A stretch of DNA of 64,000 nucleotides from Synechococcales cyanobacterium C42_A2020_086 (GCA_015272325.1 JACYLU010000011.1:124001-188000), one strand, 5' to 3'. Shown: positions 25,609 to 35,410, counted from the first letter of the stretch. The notes: generated by a model from the sequence alone, not told the origin. A program made the numbers and translations.

Positions 25609-28032
25609 ATGTCAATTTCTTCCAGTCAACCGGTTCTCTTGCCCCAGGAGATCGCCATTCAAACCTTGCGGCAGAGCTTGCGACCCGGGCAGCAGCAAAT
25701 GGCAGATTGGCAGACAGGAACTCTGGCGGTTTCTGCCGTTCCGGGGTCGGGCAAGTCTACCGGCATGGCGATTGCGGCCGCGATTCTGCTAGCTAAGCGG
25801 TACGTGCGGATTGTGGAAAGCTTTGGCAGTCCTAGTAGCCTCGACGCGATTGACCTCTTTGCCCATGCCCCGGGTGCCAGCGGTCAGCTATTACTCGTCA
25901 CTTTCACCCGCTCGGCGGTTGCTAATCTGCGAGGCAAGATCCGCCAGCTTTTACAGGAATTTAGCATTCCGGCTCAGGGCTTCCTAGTCTACACGCTGCA
26001 CGGGTTGGCGCTGCACATTGCCAGTCGGCATCCGCAATTGTCGGGACTCGATCTGGAACGGCTAACGCTGATTTCCCCCAACCAGAGCAATCGGTTGATC
26101 CGAGCTAGCGTTGAGCAGTGGATTCGGGATTATCCTGATCTCTACCGCCAGCTCCTAGAAGGACGCCAGTTTGACGGCGAAGAAACCGAGCGGCTGCGGC
26201 GGCAGTCCGTGCTGCGGACGGAAGTGCTGCCCGACCTGGCCTACACGGCGATCCATGAAGCCAAAAGCTCCGGTCTCATGCCCGAGGATTTGCGGCGGCT
26301 CAGCCAGTCCGAGTCGTCCCGAGTTGCGTCCCATCTGCCAGACTACAGCGTGCTAACCATTGCCGCCGGACTTTACGAACGCTATCAGGCGCAGTTGCGG
26401 ATGCGGCAGTTCCTCGACTATGACGACATGATTTTGGCAGCTCTGCGAGTCCTGGATGACCCAGCAGCACGACAGTTCTGGCAATCTCAAATTTATGCCG
26501 TGTTTGAAGACGAAGCCCAGGATTCCTCGCCGCTGCAAACCCGGCTACTGGAGCTGTTGGCAGCGCATCCCACTGATGCCCGGCAGCCTCTCAATTTGGT
26601 GCGTGTGGGCGACCCTAACCAGGCAATCAACTCCACCTTTACTCCCGCTGATCCGGCTTTCTTCAATGCGTTCTGTCAGCAGTGCCAAGCTGAGGGGCGT
26701 TTAGCGACGATTGAACATGCGGGGCGCAGTAGCCCGATCATCATGGCGGCGGCCAACTTTGTGCTGGACTGGGTGAATGGGCAGCTCGGTCAGCAGGAGC
26801 CAAGGCAGTCATCCCGGGAATCTACTCGCACGGCACAAGATCTGCCGTTTCGGCCGCAGCATATTCTGCCTGTTCCTCCAGGTGATCCGCAAGAGGGAGC
26901 CAATCCCCCGCCGATCGGCACCGGACTAGAAATTCGCTTTCCCCCCGACACCGTTCAAACGGTGAATCTGATCGGACGGCGCGTAGCTGATCTCTTCGCT
27001 CAGGAGCCAGAGGCCCGAGCGGCTGTGCTGGTACGAGAAAATCGTCAGGGGCGGTTTATAACGCAGCTCTTGCGGCAGCCAGAGCAGTACGGCATCGAGG
27101 TGAATTTGTCGGCCTTGGGCATTGACCTCTACGACGTGGGCGAGCATGACCGCCACTCCCATGTGCCTGCCGAGATGCTGACGCTGCTGCAATTTGTCGA
27201 TCGCCCCCACTCGCCGGATTTTCTCAAAGCGGCACTTCAGCTCTTGGTGGATCGGCAGCGCATCCCCACGCAGGATTTGAATCGGCTGGTGAGTCTGCCC
27301 GAGCAGTTCCTTTATCCCGGTCCCCTTGATCCACCACAGCCAGAGCCGATATTGCAGGCTCGTCGCTACTGCGTAGGGCTATTGCGGGCACGGTTGGAAC
27401 TGCCGCTCTATCAGCTCATTTCCTTCCTGGCACTGACCTTGCAATACGATCAGGCCGAGCTGGCCACTGCCGATAAGCTAGCGGAACGAATTACCCGGCA
27501 AGGGATGGGCAGGCTATCGTTGTCGTCGATGATTGACGCCCTCAGCGAAATCGTGCAGTCGGAGCGGTTTGAAGCGATTGAACCCGACGAGCCTGACTCG
27601 CGCTACCTGCGTCCCGGTCAGCTCACCATCATCACGATGCACAAAGCCAAAGGGCTAGACTGGGACTTCGTGTTCATTCCCTTTCTGCACGAGCAAATGA
27701 TTCCGGGCAACCTGCGGGTTTTGCCGCAAACCCAGTTTTTGGGTGACTATACCCTAGCAGATGTGGCTCGCGCTCAGCTTCGGGCCAGCCTGCATGGGGA
27801 ATTCCCAATTCCTGACACGGCGGCTGCCTGGGAACGCGCCAAAGCCCTGAAAACCGCTGAGGAATATCGCTTGCTCTACGTCGCCATGACTCGCGCCCGC
27901 CGCCTGCTGTGGATGTCGGCTGCCCAGAAAGCACCCTTCACCTGGAGCAAGCCGGAATCGCTGGATCATCGAGTTCCCTGCCCGGTGCTGCCTGCCCTCT
28001 GCCAGCAGTTTCCGCAGGCGTTGCGTCCCTAA
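25609..28032 (+). CDS. UvrD/Rep family SF1 DNA helicase
   Basis: 807 residues. SF1A motifs in order: I AVPGSGKSTGMAIA, Ia LLVTFTRSAVANL, DYDDMILAAL, II FEDEAQDSS, III VRVGDPNQAINSTF, IV HAGRSSPII, V TIITMHKAKGLDWDFVF, VI LYVAMTRARRLLWMS. It should translocate 3'-5' on single-stranded DNA in repair or replication restart. It is longer than E. coli Rep, with extra linkers between ~380 and 440 rich in Pro, Gln and Arg. No nuclease domain such as AddA's is seen at the C-terminus. It stands alone between divergent and convergent neighbours. Confidence 0.92.
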   Translation: MSISSSQPVLLPQEIAIQTLRQSLRPGQQQMADWQTGTLAVSAVPGSGKSTGMAIAAAILLAKRYVRIVESFGSPSSLDAIDLFAHAPGASGQLLLVTFTRSAVANLRGKIRQLLQEFSIPAQGFLVYTLHGLALHIASRHPQLSGLDLERLTLISPNQSNRLIRASVEQWIRDYPDLYRQLLEGRQFDGEETERLRRQSVLRTEVLPDLAYTAIHEAKSSGLMPEDLRRLSQSESSRVASHLPDYSVLTIAAGLYERYQAQLRMRQFLDYDDMILAALRVLDDPAARQFWQSQIYAVFEDEAQDSSPLQTRLLELLAAHPTDARQPLNLVRVGDPNQAINSTFTPADPAFFNAFCQQCQAEGRLATIEHAGRSSPIIMAAANFVLDWVNGQLGQQEPRQSSRESTRTAQDLPFRPQHILPVPPGDPQEGANPPPIGTGLEIRFPPDTVQTVNLIGRRVADLFAQEPEARAAVLVRENRQGRFITQLLRQPEQYGIEVNLSALGIDLYDVGEHDRHSHVPAEMLTLLQFVDRPHSPDFLKAALQLLVDRQRIPTQDLNRLVSLPEQFLYPGPLDPPQPEPILQARRYCVGLLRARLELPLYQLISFLALTLQYDQAELATADKLAERITRQGMGRLSLSSMIDALSEIVQSERFEAIEPDEPDSRYLRPGQLTIITMHKAKGLDWDFVFIPFLHEQMIPGNLRVLPQTQFLGDYTLADVARAQLRASLHGEFPIPDTAAAWERAKALKTAEEYRLLYVAMTRARRLLWMSAAQKAPFTWSKPESLDHRVPCPVLPALCQQFPQALRP

Positions 28033-28068
28033 ACCCCAGAACTCTCTATTCTTCTCTTCGCTTTCTTG

Positions 28069-28533
28069 CTATGGATCGCGCTCAAAGCCCCATTCCGAAT
28101 CGGTGACAATGCGGGCAGCCCCAATGCCAATCACAATCGCCCCGACGCCAAACCCCGCTTCGATAGCGCTGCGCAATCCACCCAAGATATCGCCGGCATT
28201 GAAATACACCAGCACTTTGTAGGCGGGAATGCCAGGAATCATGCAGATGATGCCGGTAATCGTGAACAGCACCAGGGGCAACTGCAACCGCCGCGCCGGA
28301 AAGGCACCCAGCAGACCCACCAGCAGCGAGCCATAGAAGGTAGCGCTGGCACTGCTCATTCCCCACTGCTGCAAAATTGAATGCAACACATAGCCGCCCA
28401 TGCCGATGGCAGCACAGCTTAGCAGCGCTTTACGCGGCGCATTGTAGAGCAAGGCAAAGCCCAACGTTCCCACAAAGCTGAGAAGAGCGTCTTGCAGCAG
28501 CGGCATTACCGGTGAGAGCACAGGCAAGGGCAT
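28069..28533 (-). CDS. Threonine/serine exporter, ThrE C-terminal half (DUF3815)
   Basis: 154 residues from the ATG at 28533; a TTG at 28578 or an ATG at 28506 are alternatives. It has about four or five membrane helices with family sequence LGFALLYNAPRKALLSCAAIG, LHSILQQWGMSSASATFYGS and TGIICMIPGIPAYKVLVYF. It corresponds to the C-terminal part of ThrE. The separate N-terminal part is encoded by the next gene upstream, 46 bp away. Together they would form one inner-membrane exporter of small amino acids. Confidence 0.85.
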   Translation of the reverse strand: MPLPVLSPVMPLLQDALLSFVGTLGFALLYNAPRKALLSCAAIGMGGYVLHSILQQWGMSSASATFYGSLLVGLLGAFPARRLQLPLVLFTITGIICMIPGIPAYKVLVYFNAGDILGGLRSAIEAGFGVGAIVIGIGAARIVTDSEWGFERDP

Positions 28534-28579
28534 TGAAAGAACCAGGGGCAGTATAGACCGGCAACCATTACTCAGCAAA

Positions 28580-29404
28580 TTACAGAATTCTCAATCCCGT
28601 CAAGGGCAGCACGAACAAAATGCCAATGGCGACGCTAAAGAGCTGAATCAGGGCATGGGTAATCCGCGCGATGCCGGAAATGAGATCGAGCCGCACCAAG
28701 TCCAGGGCCGCCGTCACCAGCAGCATTCCTGGCACCTGAAACAGCACTGCCGCCAAAAAAGCCGGCTGCGGATTGGGCGACAGCAAGCCAAATTGCGCCA
28801 GCCCGCGCACCGTGCTGTAGCAGACTAGCGTCGCGACCGCCGCACAGATTACCGTCACGGCAATCGAATTCAATCGAGTTTGCAGCAGGCGATATCGCAG
28901 CGTTAGCCCCACACCCGACGCCATCATAGCTGCGAAACAGTCAATCCCGCTGCCGCCGCTGAGGATGGCGAAGGTACCACAGGCGCTTGCCACCCCTGCC
29001 ACAATCAGCCCCTGCGGATACTGGGGCGGCATGTGTTCAATTTTGTCGAGCAGTTGGGAGACCGTAATGGGCGTGGCGTCTGGCGGCAGATGCAGTGTCA
29101 GATACTCCACAGCGCTGACCCGGTTCATATCTACCCCCAAACTTTTGACGCGGGCAATTTGGGTAAAGTGCTGATCGCCGCAGTGAATCGAAGCGGTAAT
29201 GCCAGTCAGGGTGACGTAGGCATCGAGCCGCTCCACGCCCAACCCTTGTGCCACTCGCTGCATAGCCTGCTCAACGCGAAAGCTAACGGTGCCGCTGCGC
29301 AGCATCAGCACGCCAACGCGAATCACCACCTGCATGATTTCAGAGAGCTGATTCAGGGTTAATGCTGCAGGCGGTTCAGAGCGCTCAGGGGAATGAAGCG
29401 TCAT
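28580..29404 (-). CDS. Threonine/serine exporter, ThrE N-terminal half (DUF1212)
   Basis: 274 residues. A soluble N-terminal domain (VIRVGVLMLRSGTVSFRVEQ; LDAYVTLTGITASIH) precedes five or so membrane helices (GLIVAGVASACGTFAILSGG; LLVTAALDLVRLDLISGIAR). It matches the DUF1212 half of ThrE exporters. Split, two-gene ThrE systems occur in many bacteria, and the second half lies directly downstream on the same strand. Confidence 0.87.
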   Translation of the reverse strand: MTLHSPERSEPPAALTLNQLSEIMQVVIRVGVLMLRSGTVSFRVEQAMQRVAQGLGVERLDAYVTLTGITASIHCGDQHFTQIARVKSLGVDMNRVSAVEYLTLHLPPDATPITVSQLLDKIEHMPPQYPQGLIVAGVASACGTFAILSGGSGIDCFAAMMASGVGLTLRYRLLQTRLNSIAVTVICAAVATLVCYSTVRGLAQFGLLSPNPQPAFLAAVLFQVPGMLLVTAALDLVRLDLISGIARITHALIQLFSVAIGILFVLPLTGLRIL

Positions 29405-29499
29405 ATTACTGGCATATTATTTCATGGTATTTCGTGCAAATCAGTATGATTGCCATTCAATAGTAAGCTTGAATCAAATCATGGGTGAAGGAAATTCTT

Positions 29500-30057
29500 A
29501 TGCTACGTCGTGTCACTCCCATCGGGCTAGCGATGTTTCTCCTAGGGTTGAATCTGGGAGGAGTGACTTCTGCTTGGGCATTCCCGCTATGGCAGGCGCA
29601 ATCGACTCCCATTGCTCCCTCTACCGAGCCACCGCTACCTCCACCCCCTCCAGGCTGCGAACTGCTGCGGCTTGTGGGCGGTGAAGGGGGCGAAGTCACC
29701 AAAACAGTTTCTGTGCCCAGTCTGCCGATTCCGCTGCCCGGTCCGTTGGGGGCTAATGTCCGCAACAACTGGAACACCGACTGGGCAGTTGCGGGGGGAC
29801 GAGTGTATCGAAAATTTGTAGTGACCTTCCTGCCCCGCAGCAACGGCACGTTTAATATTCAAATGTTTCTTAAATATTCCGACAATACGGCCGATCGCTT
29901 CTTCAACGAGCAGCGAACCTCACTCAACGCCAACGAAGTTTTCATAGTTGAGACGATACCGCAGCGGCAGGAGCAGCCCTTCCAAGTTAATGTCATGGTG
30001 GGCGGTGCCGATATTGTGGGTCGGCGCTACAGCGTTTCGGTTGCGGGTTGCCCCTAG
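29500..30057 (+). CDS. Secreted protein of unknown function
   Basis: 185 residues from the ATG at 29500. A clear Sec signal (LGLNLGGVTSAWAFP) precedes a Pro-rich stretch (EPPLPPPPPGC). The mature domain is predominantly strand-like (NNWNTDWAVAGG, RKFVVTFLPRSNGTFNIQMFL, VFIVETIPQRQEQPFQVNVM) and ends RYSVSVAGCP. Two Cys residues, one before and one after the domain, could form a disulfide. I do not recognise the family; similar short exported cyanobacterial proteins exist. No partner gene is adjacent. Confidence 0.65.
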   Translation: MLRRVTPIGLAMFLLGLNLGGVTSAWAFPLWQAQSTPIAPSTEPPLPPPPPGCELLRLVGGEGGEVTKTVSVPSLPIPLPGPLGANVRNNWNTDWAVAGGRVYRKFVVTFLPRSNGTFNIQMFLKYSDNTADRFFNEQRTSLNANEVFIVETIPQRQEQPFQVNVMVGGADIVGRRYSVSVAGCP

Positions 30058-30077
30058 CCTGTTGTCCAGACCGCGAG

Positions 30078-31319
30078 CTACAGACCACTCCTCACCGATG
30101 CTTCAGGATTGCTCGGCTCTGCCTCAGACAAGGGCGGCTCCGATAGATTAGGCTCTGCATGGAAGCGTTCGTCGTTGCTGGAAGGGCTATCGTGGGGTTT
30201 GTCGTGCAGGTGAGTAGCCTCGCTGCGCCGCGTTGAGCGAACTGCTGCCAGCGCTTCTTTCACAACCACCGCCGTAGGAACCGCCACCACTACGCCTAGC
30301 AGCCCGCCAACCCGCGCTCCGGCCAGCAGCGACACAAATACCCAAAAGGGATTTAAGCCAGTGACACTGCCCAAGACCCGCGGCGCAATGCCGTTCTCGA
30401 CAATTTGCTGCACAATCACCGACACCGCCAGCACCTGCACGGCAAGGCCGATATCTCGCAGCGCCACCAGCAACGTCACTAGAGCAATCCCTACCGTGCC
30501 GCCAAAGGGCACCAGCGCCATCAGCCCAATCGTCAAGCCAAACAGCAAGCCAAAGGGCACCTTCATTAGCAGAAACACTGAGGTTAACCCAGACGCCAAG
30601 CAGGTCGCCGAGATAATCTGCCCCAAAAAGTAGTTTTGAAAGCTCGATCGCAGCGTGCGAGAAAACGGCTGCTGAATTTGGGTTGGCAACCAGCCGATCA
30701 GGCTATCCCACACGTCGCGACCATGCTGCAGCAGATAGAGCGTTGAAATGGCAATCAGCACCACGTCGAGTAGCTTGGCCACCGTAAAGACGGCCAGGTT
30801 GACGCTGAGGTTGAGCACGCGCCCGGCAATCGTCTGGAGTTGCGCCTTGAGGCGATCGTTGATTTGAGCAATGAGTCCATCTAGACTGATCGGCAGACCC
30901 GCACTATCAATGCGCTCGTTCAGCATCATTAGCTGCCGTTGCCCCGAGTCAAACCATTCCGGCAGCCGCACCACCAGTTGCTGTGCTTGGGCAATAGCTA
31001 GAGGCACCAAGGTCACGCCCAGCACTAGCAGCAGCAAGATTGCCGCAAAGAACACAAGAATTGCGGACTGCCCCCGCTGAATGCCCTGCCGCTCCAGCCA
31101 ACCCACTGGATAATTCAGCAGAAAGGAAAACAGCCCAGCGACGATTAACACAACCAGCAACGACTGGAAATAGCTAAAGATCGTGGCAAACGCCCAGACA
31201 TTGAGCACAATCAGCGGGGCTGCCAGCGTAATCGCCAAGAACCGAGATAGCGGGGAAAGTGACTCCCACCAGTTCAGCAAACGGCTGCGCTTTGGTGTGG
31301 ATGACCCAGAAGTAACCAT
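30078..31319 (-). CDS. AI-2E transporter/PerM family membrane protein
   Basis: 413 residues with about seven or eight membrane helices. Family sequence includes FLLNYPVGWLERQGIQRGQSA, ATCLASGLTSVFLLMKVPFGLLFG, IVQQIVENGIAPRVLG and GARVGGLLGVVVAVPTA. The C-terminal ~55 residues are charged and probably cytoplasmic. Members include autoinducer-2 exporters and Na+/H+ antiporter-like permeases; the substrate here cannot be told. It is convergent with the secreted protein gene, 20 bp apart. Confidence 0.85.
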   Translation of the reverse strand: MVTSGSSTPKRSRLLNWWESLSPLSRFLAITLAAPLIVLNVWAFATIFSYFQSLLVVLIVAGLFSFLLNYPVGWLERQGIQRGQSAILVFFAAILLLLVLGVTLVPLAIAQAQQLVVRLPEWFDSGQRQLMMLNERIDSAGLPISLDGLIAQINDRLKAQLQTIAGRVLNLSVNLAVFTVAKLLDVVLIAISTLYLLQHGRDVWDSLIGWLPTQIQQPFSRTLRSSFQNYFLGQIISATCLASGLTSVFLLMKVPFGLLFGLTIGLMALVPFGGTVGIALVTLLVALRDIGLAVQVLAVSVIVQQIVENGIAPRVLGSVTGLNPFWVFVSLLAGARVGGLLGVVVAVPTAVVVKEALAAVRSTRRSEATHLHDKPHDSPSSNDERFHAEPNLSEPPLSEAEPSNPEASVRSGL

Positions 31320-31423
31320 GAACCCATCTCAAGGGTGAGCGGTAAGACTTGAGTATTACAGGATATTATCCTCATTTTTAAGGATGGCTGACATAGAGAG
31401 GAAACATTCCGAGCAGATGCTCC

Positions 31424-32755
31424 TTACCGCTGGGCGAGTTCGGGTGGTCGTCCTCCCAAGCCAGTCATGAGGCGCAATGCCAAGAATTTTAATGGCGGCA
31501 GGTGGCGCATCATCCGTAGACCCAAACGCCGAACGACAACTAGCGGCAGCCACTGGCTAGAGAAGCAGCGATCCAGCAGATCGGTGAAGCCGAGAATCGT
31601 CAGATTTTCCAGCTTACGCCAGCGCTCGTAACGCCGCAGAATTTTAGCGTCACCAATGTCGTCTCCCTGCTGATGGGCCTGCCAAATCACCTGCGCCAAG
31701 GCTGCCGCGTCGCGAATGCCTAAATTCAGCCCTTGGCCGCCTACCGGATGACAGCAGTGGGCCGCATCGCCGACTAATGCCAAGCGCGGCAGGATGTAGC
31801 GGTCGCTCTGCATCAATTGCACCGGAAACAGGGTCCGCTTGCCCAGCAACTCCAGATCACCCAATTGCCCGTCATAGCGACGATTCAGTTCGTGCAAAAA
31901 CGCTGCCTCATCGACTTGTAGCCAGTGCTGCGCTTCGGCATGGGGAGCCGTTAGCACGATCTGGCAGCGATTCTCGGGCAGCGGCAGCGTTGCAAAGGGA
32001 CCACTCGCCCAGAAATGCTCGCGAGCAATGTCGCCGTGGGGCTTTTGCGGACGAATCACCGCCGTAACGCAGGACTGCCAATATTGCCAGCCGTGGGTGC
32101 CGATGCCTGCCTGCTGCCGAATCAGCGAGCGAGAGCCATCTGCCGCCACAAGCAACCGCGTCCGAAGCTGCTGCTGTTCGCCGTCTGTAGACAGCGTGAG
32201 CACTGCCGACTCAGCCTGAAAGTTCACCTGCACCACTTCAGCCGGACAGAGCCAGGTGATCGCTGCCGCTCCCTGTAAAGCATCTAGCAACGCTTTCACT
32301 AGTACCCGGTGTTCTCCTACATAGCCCAGGGCGTCGGTACCGAGATCTGCCGGCTGCAGGTTGACCACGGCTGAGCTGTGTTCATCAGCTAGGCGAATCT
32401 GGCGAAAGGTGGTGATCTGAGGCACAATCTGCGACCACAGGTTTAAGCCACTAAAAATGCGCCCGGTCATCAAGGTTAAGGCATAGGCTCGATGCTGCTG
32501 CAAGCCTGCTGTTGCCGGTTTGGCATCGATTAAGGCAATGCGTAGACCGCTATCCTGAAGGGCACAGGCCAGCGTTAGCCCAACAATGCCGGCTCCAGCA
32601 ATCGCCACGTCGTAGTCGAGGGAAGGATTGAGTTCATTGGGTGAGGCAACCGAGCTAACAGAGGATACTGAGGACCCTGTAAAAGAATTCGCGAATGGGT
32701 GAGTGTGGGTTGCTTCAGCGGCAAGTGAAGTTGTAGAAGACTGCTGCGGCACCAT
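31424..32755 (-). CDS. UbiH/COQ6-type FAD-dependent hydroxylase
   Basis: 443 residues from the ATG at 32755; an upstream GTG at 32827 would add 24. Motifs: FAD-binding VAIAGAGIVGLTLACALQDSG, the middle DG-like motif LLVAADGSRSLIRQQAGI and the second FAD motif LALVGDAAHCCHPVGGQGLNL. The family hydroxylates aromatic rings, as in ubiquinone synthesis. Cyanobacteria make plastoquinone without ubiquinone, so the ring substrate here is open. A Ser/Thr-rich stretch precedes the FAD domain. Confidence 0.85.
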   Translation of the reverse strand: MVPQQSSTTSLAAEATHTHPFANSFTGSSVSSVSSVASPNELNPSLDYDVAIAGAGIVGLTLACALQDSGLRIALIDAKPATAGLQQHRAYALTLMTGRIFSGLNLWSQIVPQITTFRQIRLADEHSSAVVNLQPADLGTDALGYVGEHRVLVKALLDALQGAAAITWLCPAEVVQVNFQAESAVLTLSTDGEQQQLRTRLLVAADGSRSLIRQQAGIGTHGWQYWQSCVTAVIRPQKPHGDIAREHFWASGPFATLPLPENRCQIVLTAPHAEAQHWLQVDEAAFLHELNRRYDGQLGDLELLGKRTLFPVQLMQSDRYILPRLALVGDAAHCCHPVGGQGLNLGIRDAAALAQVIWQAHQQGDDIGDAKILRRYERWRKLENLTILGFTDLLDRCFSSQWLPLVVVRRLGLRMMRHLPPLKFLALRLMTGLGGRPPELAQR

Positions 32756-33077
32756 CGGCGTCCTGAGACCATCGTCATACTTCTTTATATTCTGACGTGC
32801 TTCTGAATTGCTATCAAGCAAGACCACTCACAGACAGCTTTATGTTCTAGACAGTGTTCTCTCACCTAATCTTTAAAGCAAAACCAGAATCGCAACGTCA
32901 GCCGGTATGGCCTCTGATTTTTAGATCTAGATCTACGATTCCTACACCCTTTAGTAGGGATTGAATAAACGAATTTCTCTTTTGTGCTGTTTTCCGGATT
33001 TTCTGTTCAGAATGGGTCTATTATGATCTTTGGTTAAGAAAAGGTTAAGAAAGAGCAGATTTTGCCAGGGGTGTCCG
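32756..33077. other. Divergent intergenic region
   Basis: About 320 bp between the hydroxylase and a small plus-strand ORF. It contains TATTAT at 33019-33024, a candidate -10 for the small gene, and an 11-bp duplication at 33032-33053. No clear -35 was seen. Confidence 0.45.
33032..33053. repeat. 11-bp tandem duplication
   Basis: GGTTAAGAAAA followed by GGTTAAGAAAG. It falls in what would be the leader of the small ORF and argues against the upstream TTG start at 33030. Confidence 0.8.
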
Positions 33078-33287
33078 TTGTCCTCTCCCGAAGATATTCG
33101 TGCTGGAATCAGGGTTGAAATTTTGCAGCCAGACTATGTTGCTGGAGAAATCGGGGTTATTTTGGGGCGAGAAGAGCTAGTGGAAGGACAGCTTAGCAAC
33201 CGTTGGTTAATTCAAGTGATTGGCGAAGATGTGGTGGTGTCGCTAACGCCCGATGAGTTTCGCATCATTTCCCAGTTCAACTCCTAG
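33078..33287 (+). CDS. Small conserved protein of unknown function
   Basis: 69 residues from a TTG at 33078, chosen because AGGGG (33067-33071) lies six bases upstream. The farther TTG at 33030 lies at the 11-bp duplication (33032-33053). The sequence (DIRAGIRVEILQPDYVAGEI, GVILGREELVEGQLSNRWLI, VVVSLTPDEFRII) reads as a small beta-barrel, SH3-like fold. It appears related to short cyanobacterial hypothetical proteins. It is convergent with thiL, adjacent to its stop. Confidence 0.65.
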   Translation: MSSPEDIRAGIRVEILQPDYVAGEIGVILGREELVEGQLSNRWLIQVIGEDVVVSLTPDEFRIISQFNS

Positions 33288-34286
33288 TCAGCTTTCGGCA
33301 AAATGCTGAAATCCCTTGTCTAAGCTGAGAATTTCATCCGCATGGGTACCGCTGCGGTCGTGTAGAACCACATTAGATGCAGGGGTGATCATGCCAACAA
33401 TGGCAGCTCCCGGACCCAACTGCTGCACGAGTGTCTGAGCGGCAGACTGCGGCAAACAGAGCACTAGTTCAAAGTCTTCTCCGCCGTAGAGCGCCCAATC
33501 GATGGCCTGCTCCTGCGAAATCCACTGGGTTAGATAGGCAGGAAAGGGAATTTGGTCGCGATCGAGCTGCGCCCCCGTACGGCTGGCGCGACAAATTTGC
33601 AGCACCGCATCCGCCAAGCCATCGCTGCTATCCATACCGGCAACTCTGGGGCAGTCCTTGAGCAGCGGCAGCACATCTAGGCGAGGTCGTGGACGTTGAT
33701 GAGCCTGAATCAAAGCAGCTCGCTCGCTAGGGCTGAGGCTTTGTCCCTGTTGAGGATGCAGAAGCAGCTCTAATCCCGCACGGGAGGCCCCGTGAACGCC
33801 GGTCACCACAATGGCATCTCCGGGTTCAGCGGTTGATCGCCGTACAGCCCGCTCCGCCGGCACCTGACCAAAGGCGGTAATCGCAACCATTTTTACTGGC
33901 GAACGGCAGATATCGCCCCCGACCAGTGGCGTTTCATAGTGTGCCAAGCAGTGGGTAATGCCTTGATAAAACTGCTCAACCCACGCCACGGCAGTCTCTC
34001 CTGGCAGCGCTAGTCCAACCGTAATGCCTAGAGGAGTAGCTCCCATCGCCGCTAAATCCGAGAGATTTGCAGCCGTCGCTCGCCAGCCCGCATCAATTGG
34101 ACTCGTCGTGCGGTCGCTAAAGTGAACGCCGTCTACCAGAGTATCGGTCGTGACCACCAGTGATTGCTCCGCTGCCACAGTGAGTAGGGCCGCATCATCG
34201 CCGATCACCTGCGGTGGACAAAACCGCTGTAGCCGCTGCAGCAGACCTTGCTCGCCAATTTCTCGTACCGTCAAGACGCTACCCAC
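33288..34286 (-). CDS. thiL: Thiamine-monophosphate kinase
   Basis: 332 residues from a GTG at 34286. AIR synthase-type ATP-binding fold with the ThiL motifs VIGDDAALL, TTDTLVDGVHF, TAANLSDLAAMGATP, VGGDICRSP, VTGVHGAS and GMDSSDGLADAV. It phosphorylates thiamine monophosphate to thiamine diphosphate. Nine bp separate it from the upstream cyclophilin gene, so they are probably co-transcribed, although the functions are unrelated. Confidence 0.93.
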   Translation of the reverse strand: MGSVLTVREIGEQGLLQRLQRFCPPQVIGDDAALLTVAAEQSLVVTTDTLVDGVHFSDRTTSPIDAGWRATAANLSDLAAMGATPLGITVGLALPGETAVAWVEQFYQGITHCLAHYETPLVGGDICRSPVKMVAITAFGQVPAERAVRRSTAEPGDAIVVTGVHGASRAGLELLLHPQQGQSLSPSERAALIQAHQRPRPRLDVLPLLKDCPRVAGMDSSDGLADAVLQICRASRTGAQLDRDQIPFPAYLTQWISQEQAIDWALYGGEDFELVLCLPQSAAQTLVQQLGPGAAIVGMITPASNVVLHDRSGTHADEILSLDKGFQHFAES

Positions 34287-34295
34287 TGCCCCCCT

Positions 34296-35390
34296 CTAGG
34301 CAGACTGAGGCTCCACAAGATTGTCTAGCCCATCGATGACTCTAGCTGAAATAATTTTGTCTCCCTGCTTGAGTTGCTCCAGTACCTCTTTATTTTCGGT
34401 GACATAGCCAAACACGGCATAGCGGCCGTCCAGCAGGTTCAAACCGGCCGGGGTTAGCTCTGGCTCAAACAAGAAAAAGAAGAACTGAGAGGAACCCCCG
34501 TTAGCATCATCCGCGGGGCGGGCCATCCCCAATGCCCCAAAGGCCGAGAAGGGCAGCACCGGCTGATCGAGATAGCGGCCCACTTCTTCGAGGGTTACCC
34601 CATAGAGCGGCTGGTCATCCCCTTTCACCATAATCTCTAGAGGAATCGCTCGATATTTGCCCGTTTTCGGATCGACAAACCCTACTTCTTTCCCTGGCGG
34701 ATCGCCAATTTGCAGCACGTAATTATCTTCAGCGCGAGTGAACTCCAGCCCATCGTAGAAGCCGCGCTGCACTAGATCGACAAAATTGCCTGCGGTCACC
34801 GGGGCATTGTAGCCATCCACGACTAGCGTCATCGTGCCTTTGTTGGTTTCTACTTCTACTGTGGCGCGTCCCTTAAGCTGCGGCAGATTGCTGTATTCCT
34901 CAGGCACCTCAAAGGGGAAGCCTGCCACCATCAGCTCCTCCAATTCCCCGACTTGATCGAGGAGCTGCGAGCGCTTGGTCCAGATCGCCTCTTTGTTCTG
35001 CGCCGTGACCTCGGCTCGCATCTCGTCTAAGCCGGTTTTGATTTCAGCAATCAGCTTGCTGGCTTGCGGCTGACGATCGGCGGGGACGCTAGCAAGAATT
35101 TGCGCTTCCTGACGATTGAGAGTTTTTTGTGCTGTGTCAATATTGCGGTTGACGCCGGCGATTCGACGCGCCCGTAGCGCCTCGGACATATTTTCCAGAG
35201 CCGCCTGCACCTCGCGGATCGGCTTGTTATCGATTGGCAGCCCGTAGCGCAGCAGCGCTTTGCCGTCGGTAATCGCATTACCCGGAGGTAGAGCACTAGC
35301 TGGCACACTCCAGACCGTACTCACACCAAGGCAGAGCATTAAAACCAGTGTTAAAATCCCGGCCCGCAGGCATGATTTCAGAGCTTTCAT
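34296..35390 (-). CDS. Cyclophilin-type peptidyl-prolyl isomerase, TLP40-like, lumenal or periplasmic
   Basis: 364 residues from the ATG at 35390. A signal peptide (LRAGILTLVLMLCLGVSTVWS) is followed by a helical region (~residues 40-165) resembling the PsbQ-like bundle of thylakoid TLP40/CYP38. The C-terminal cyclophilin domain (TVEVETNKGTMTLVVDGYNA; NFVDLVQRGFYDGLEFTRAE; SSQFFFFLFEP) follows. Plant CYP38 assists photosystem II assembly, and a similar role is likely. Divergent from efp; thiL follows 9 bp downstream. Confidence 0.87.
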   Translation of the reverse strand: MKALKSCLRAGILTLVLMLCLGVSTVWSVPASALPPGNAITDGKALLRYGLPIDNKPIREVQAALENMSEALRARRIAGVNRNIDTAQKTLNRQEAQILASVPADRQPQASKLIAEIKTGLDEMRAEVTAQNKEAIWTKRSQLLDQVGELEELMVAGFPFEVPEEYSNLPQLKGRATVEVETNKGTMTLVVDGYNAPVTAGNFVDLVQRGFYDGLEFTRAEDNYVLQIGDPPGKEVGFVDPKTGKYRAIPLEIMVKGDDQPLYGVTLEEVGRYLDQPVLPFSAFGALGMARPADDANGGSSQFFFFLFEPELTPAGLNLLDGRYAVFGYVTENKEVLEQLKQGDKIISARVIDGLDNLVEPQSA

Positions 35391-35410
35391 AAACCTGGGT
35401 CGAAAATTGA

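Noticed and set aside
31350-31385. AGGATATTATCCT followed by TTTTT as a terminator
   Set aside because: The T-run is on the strand that has no gene ending there; the neighbouring genes are both minus-strand.
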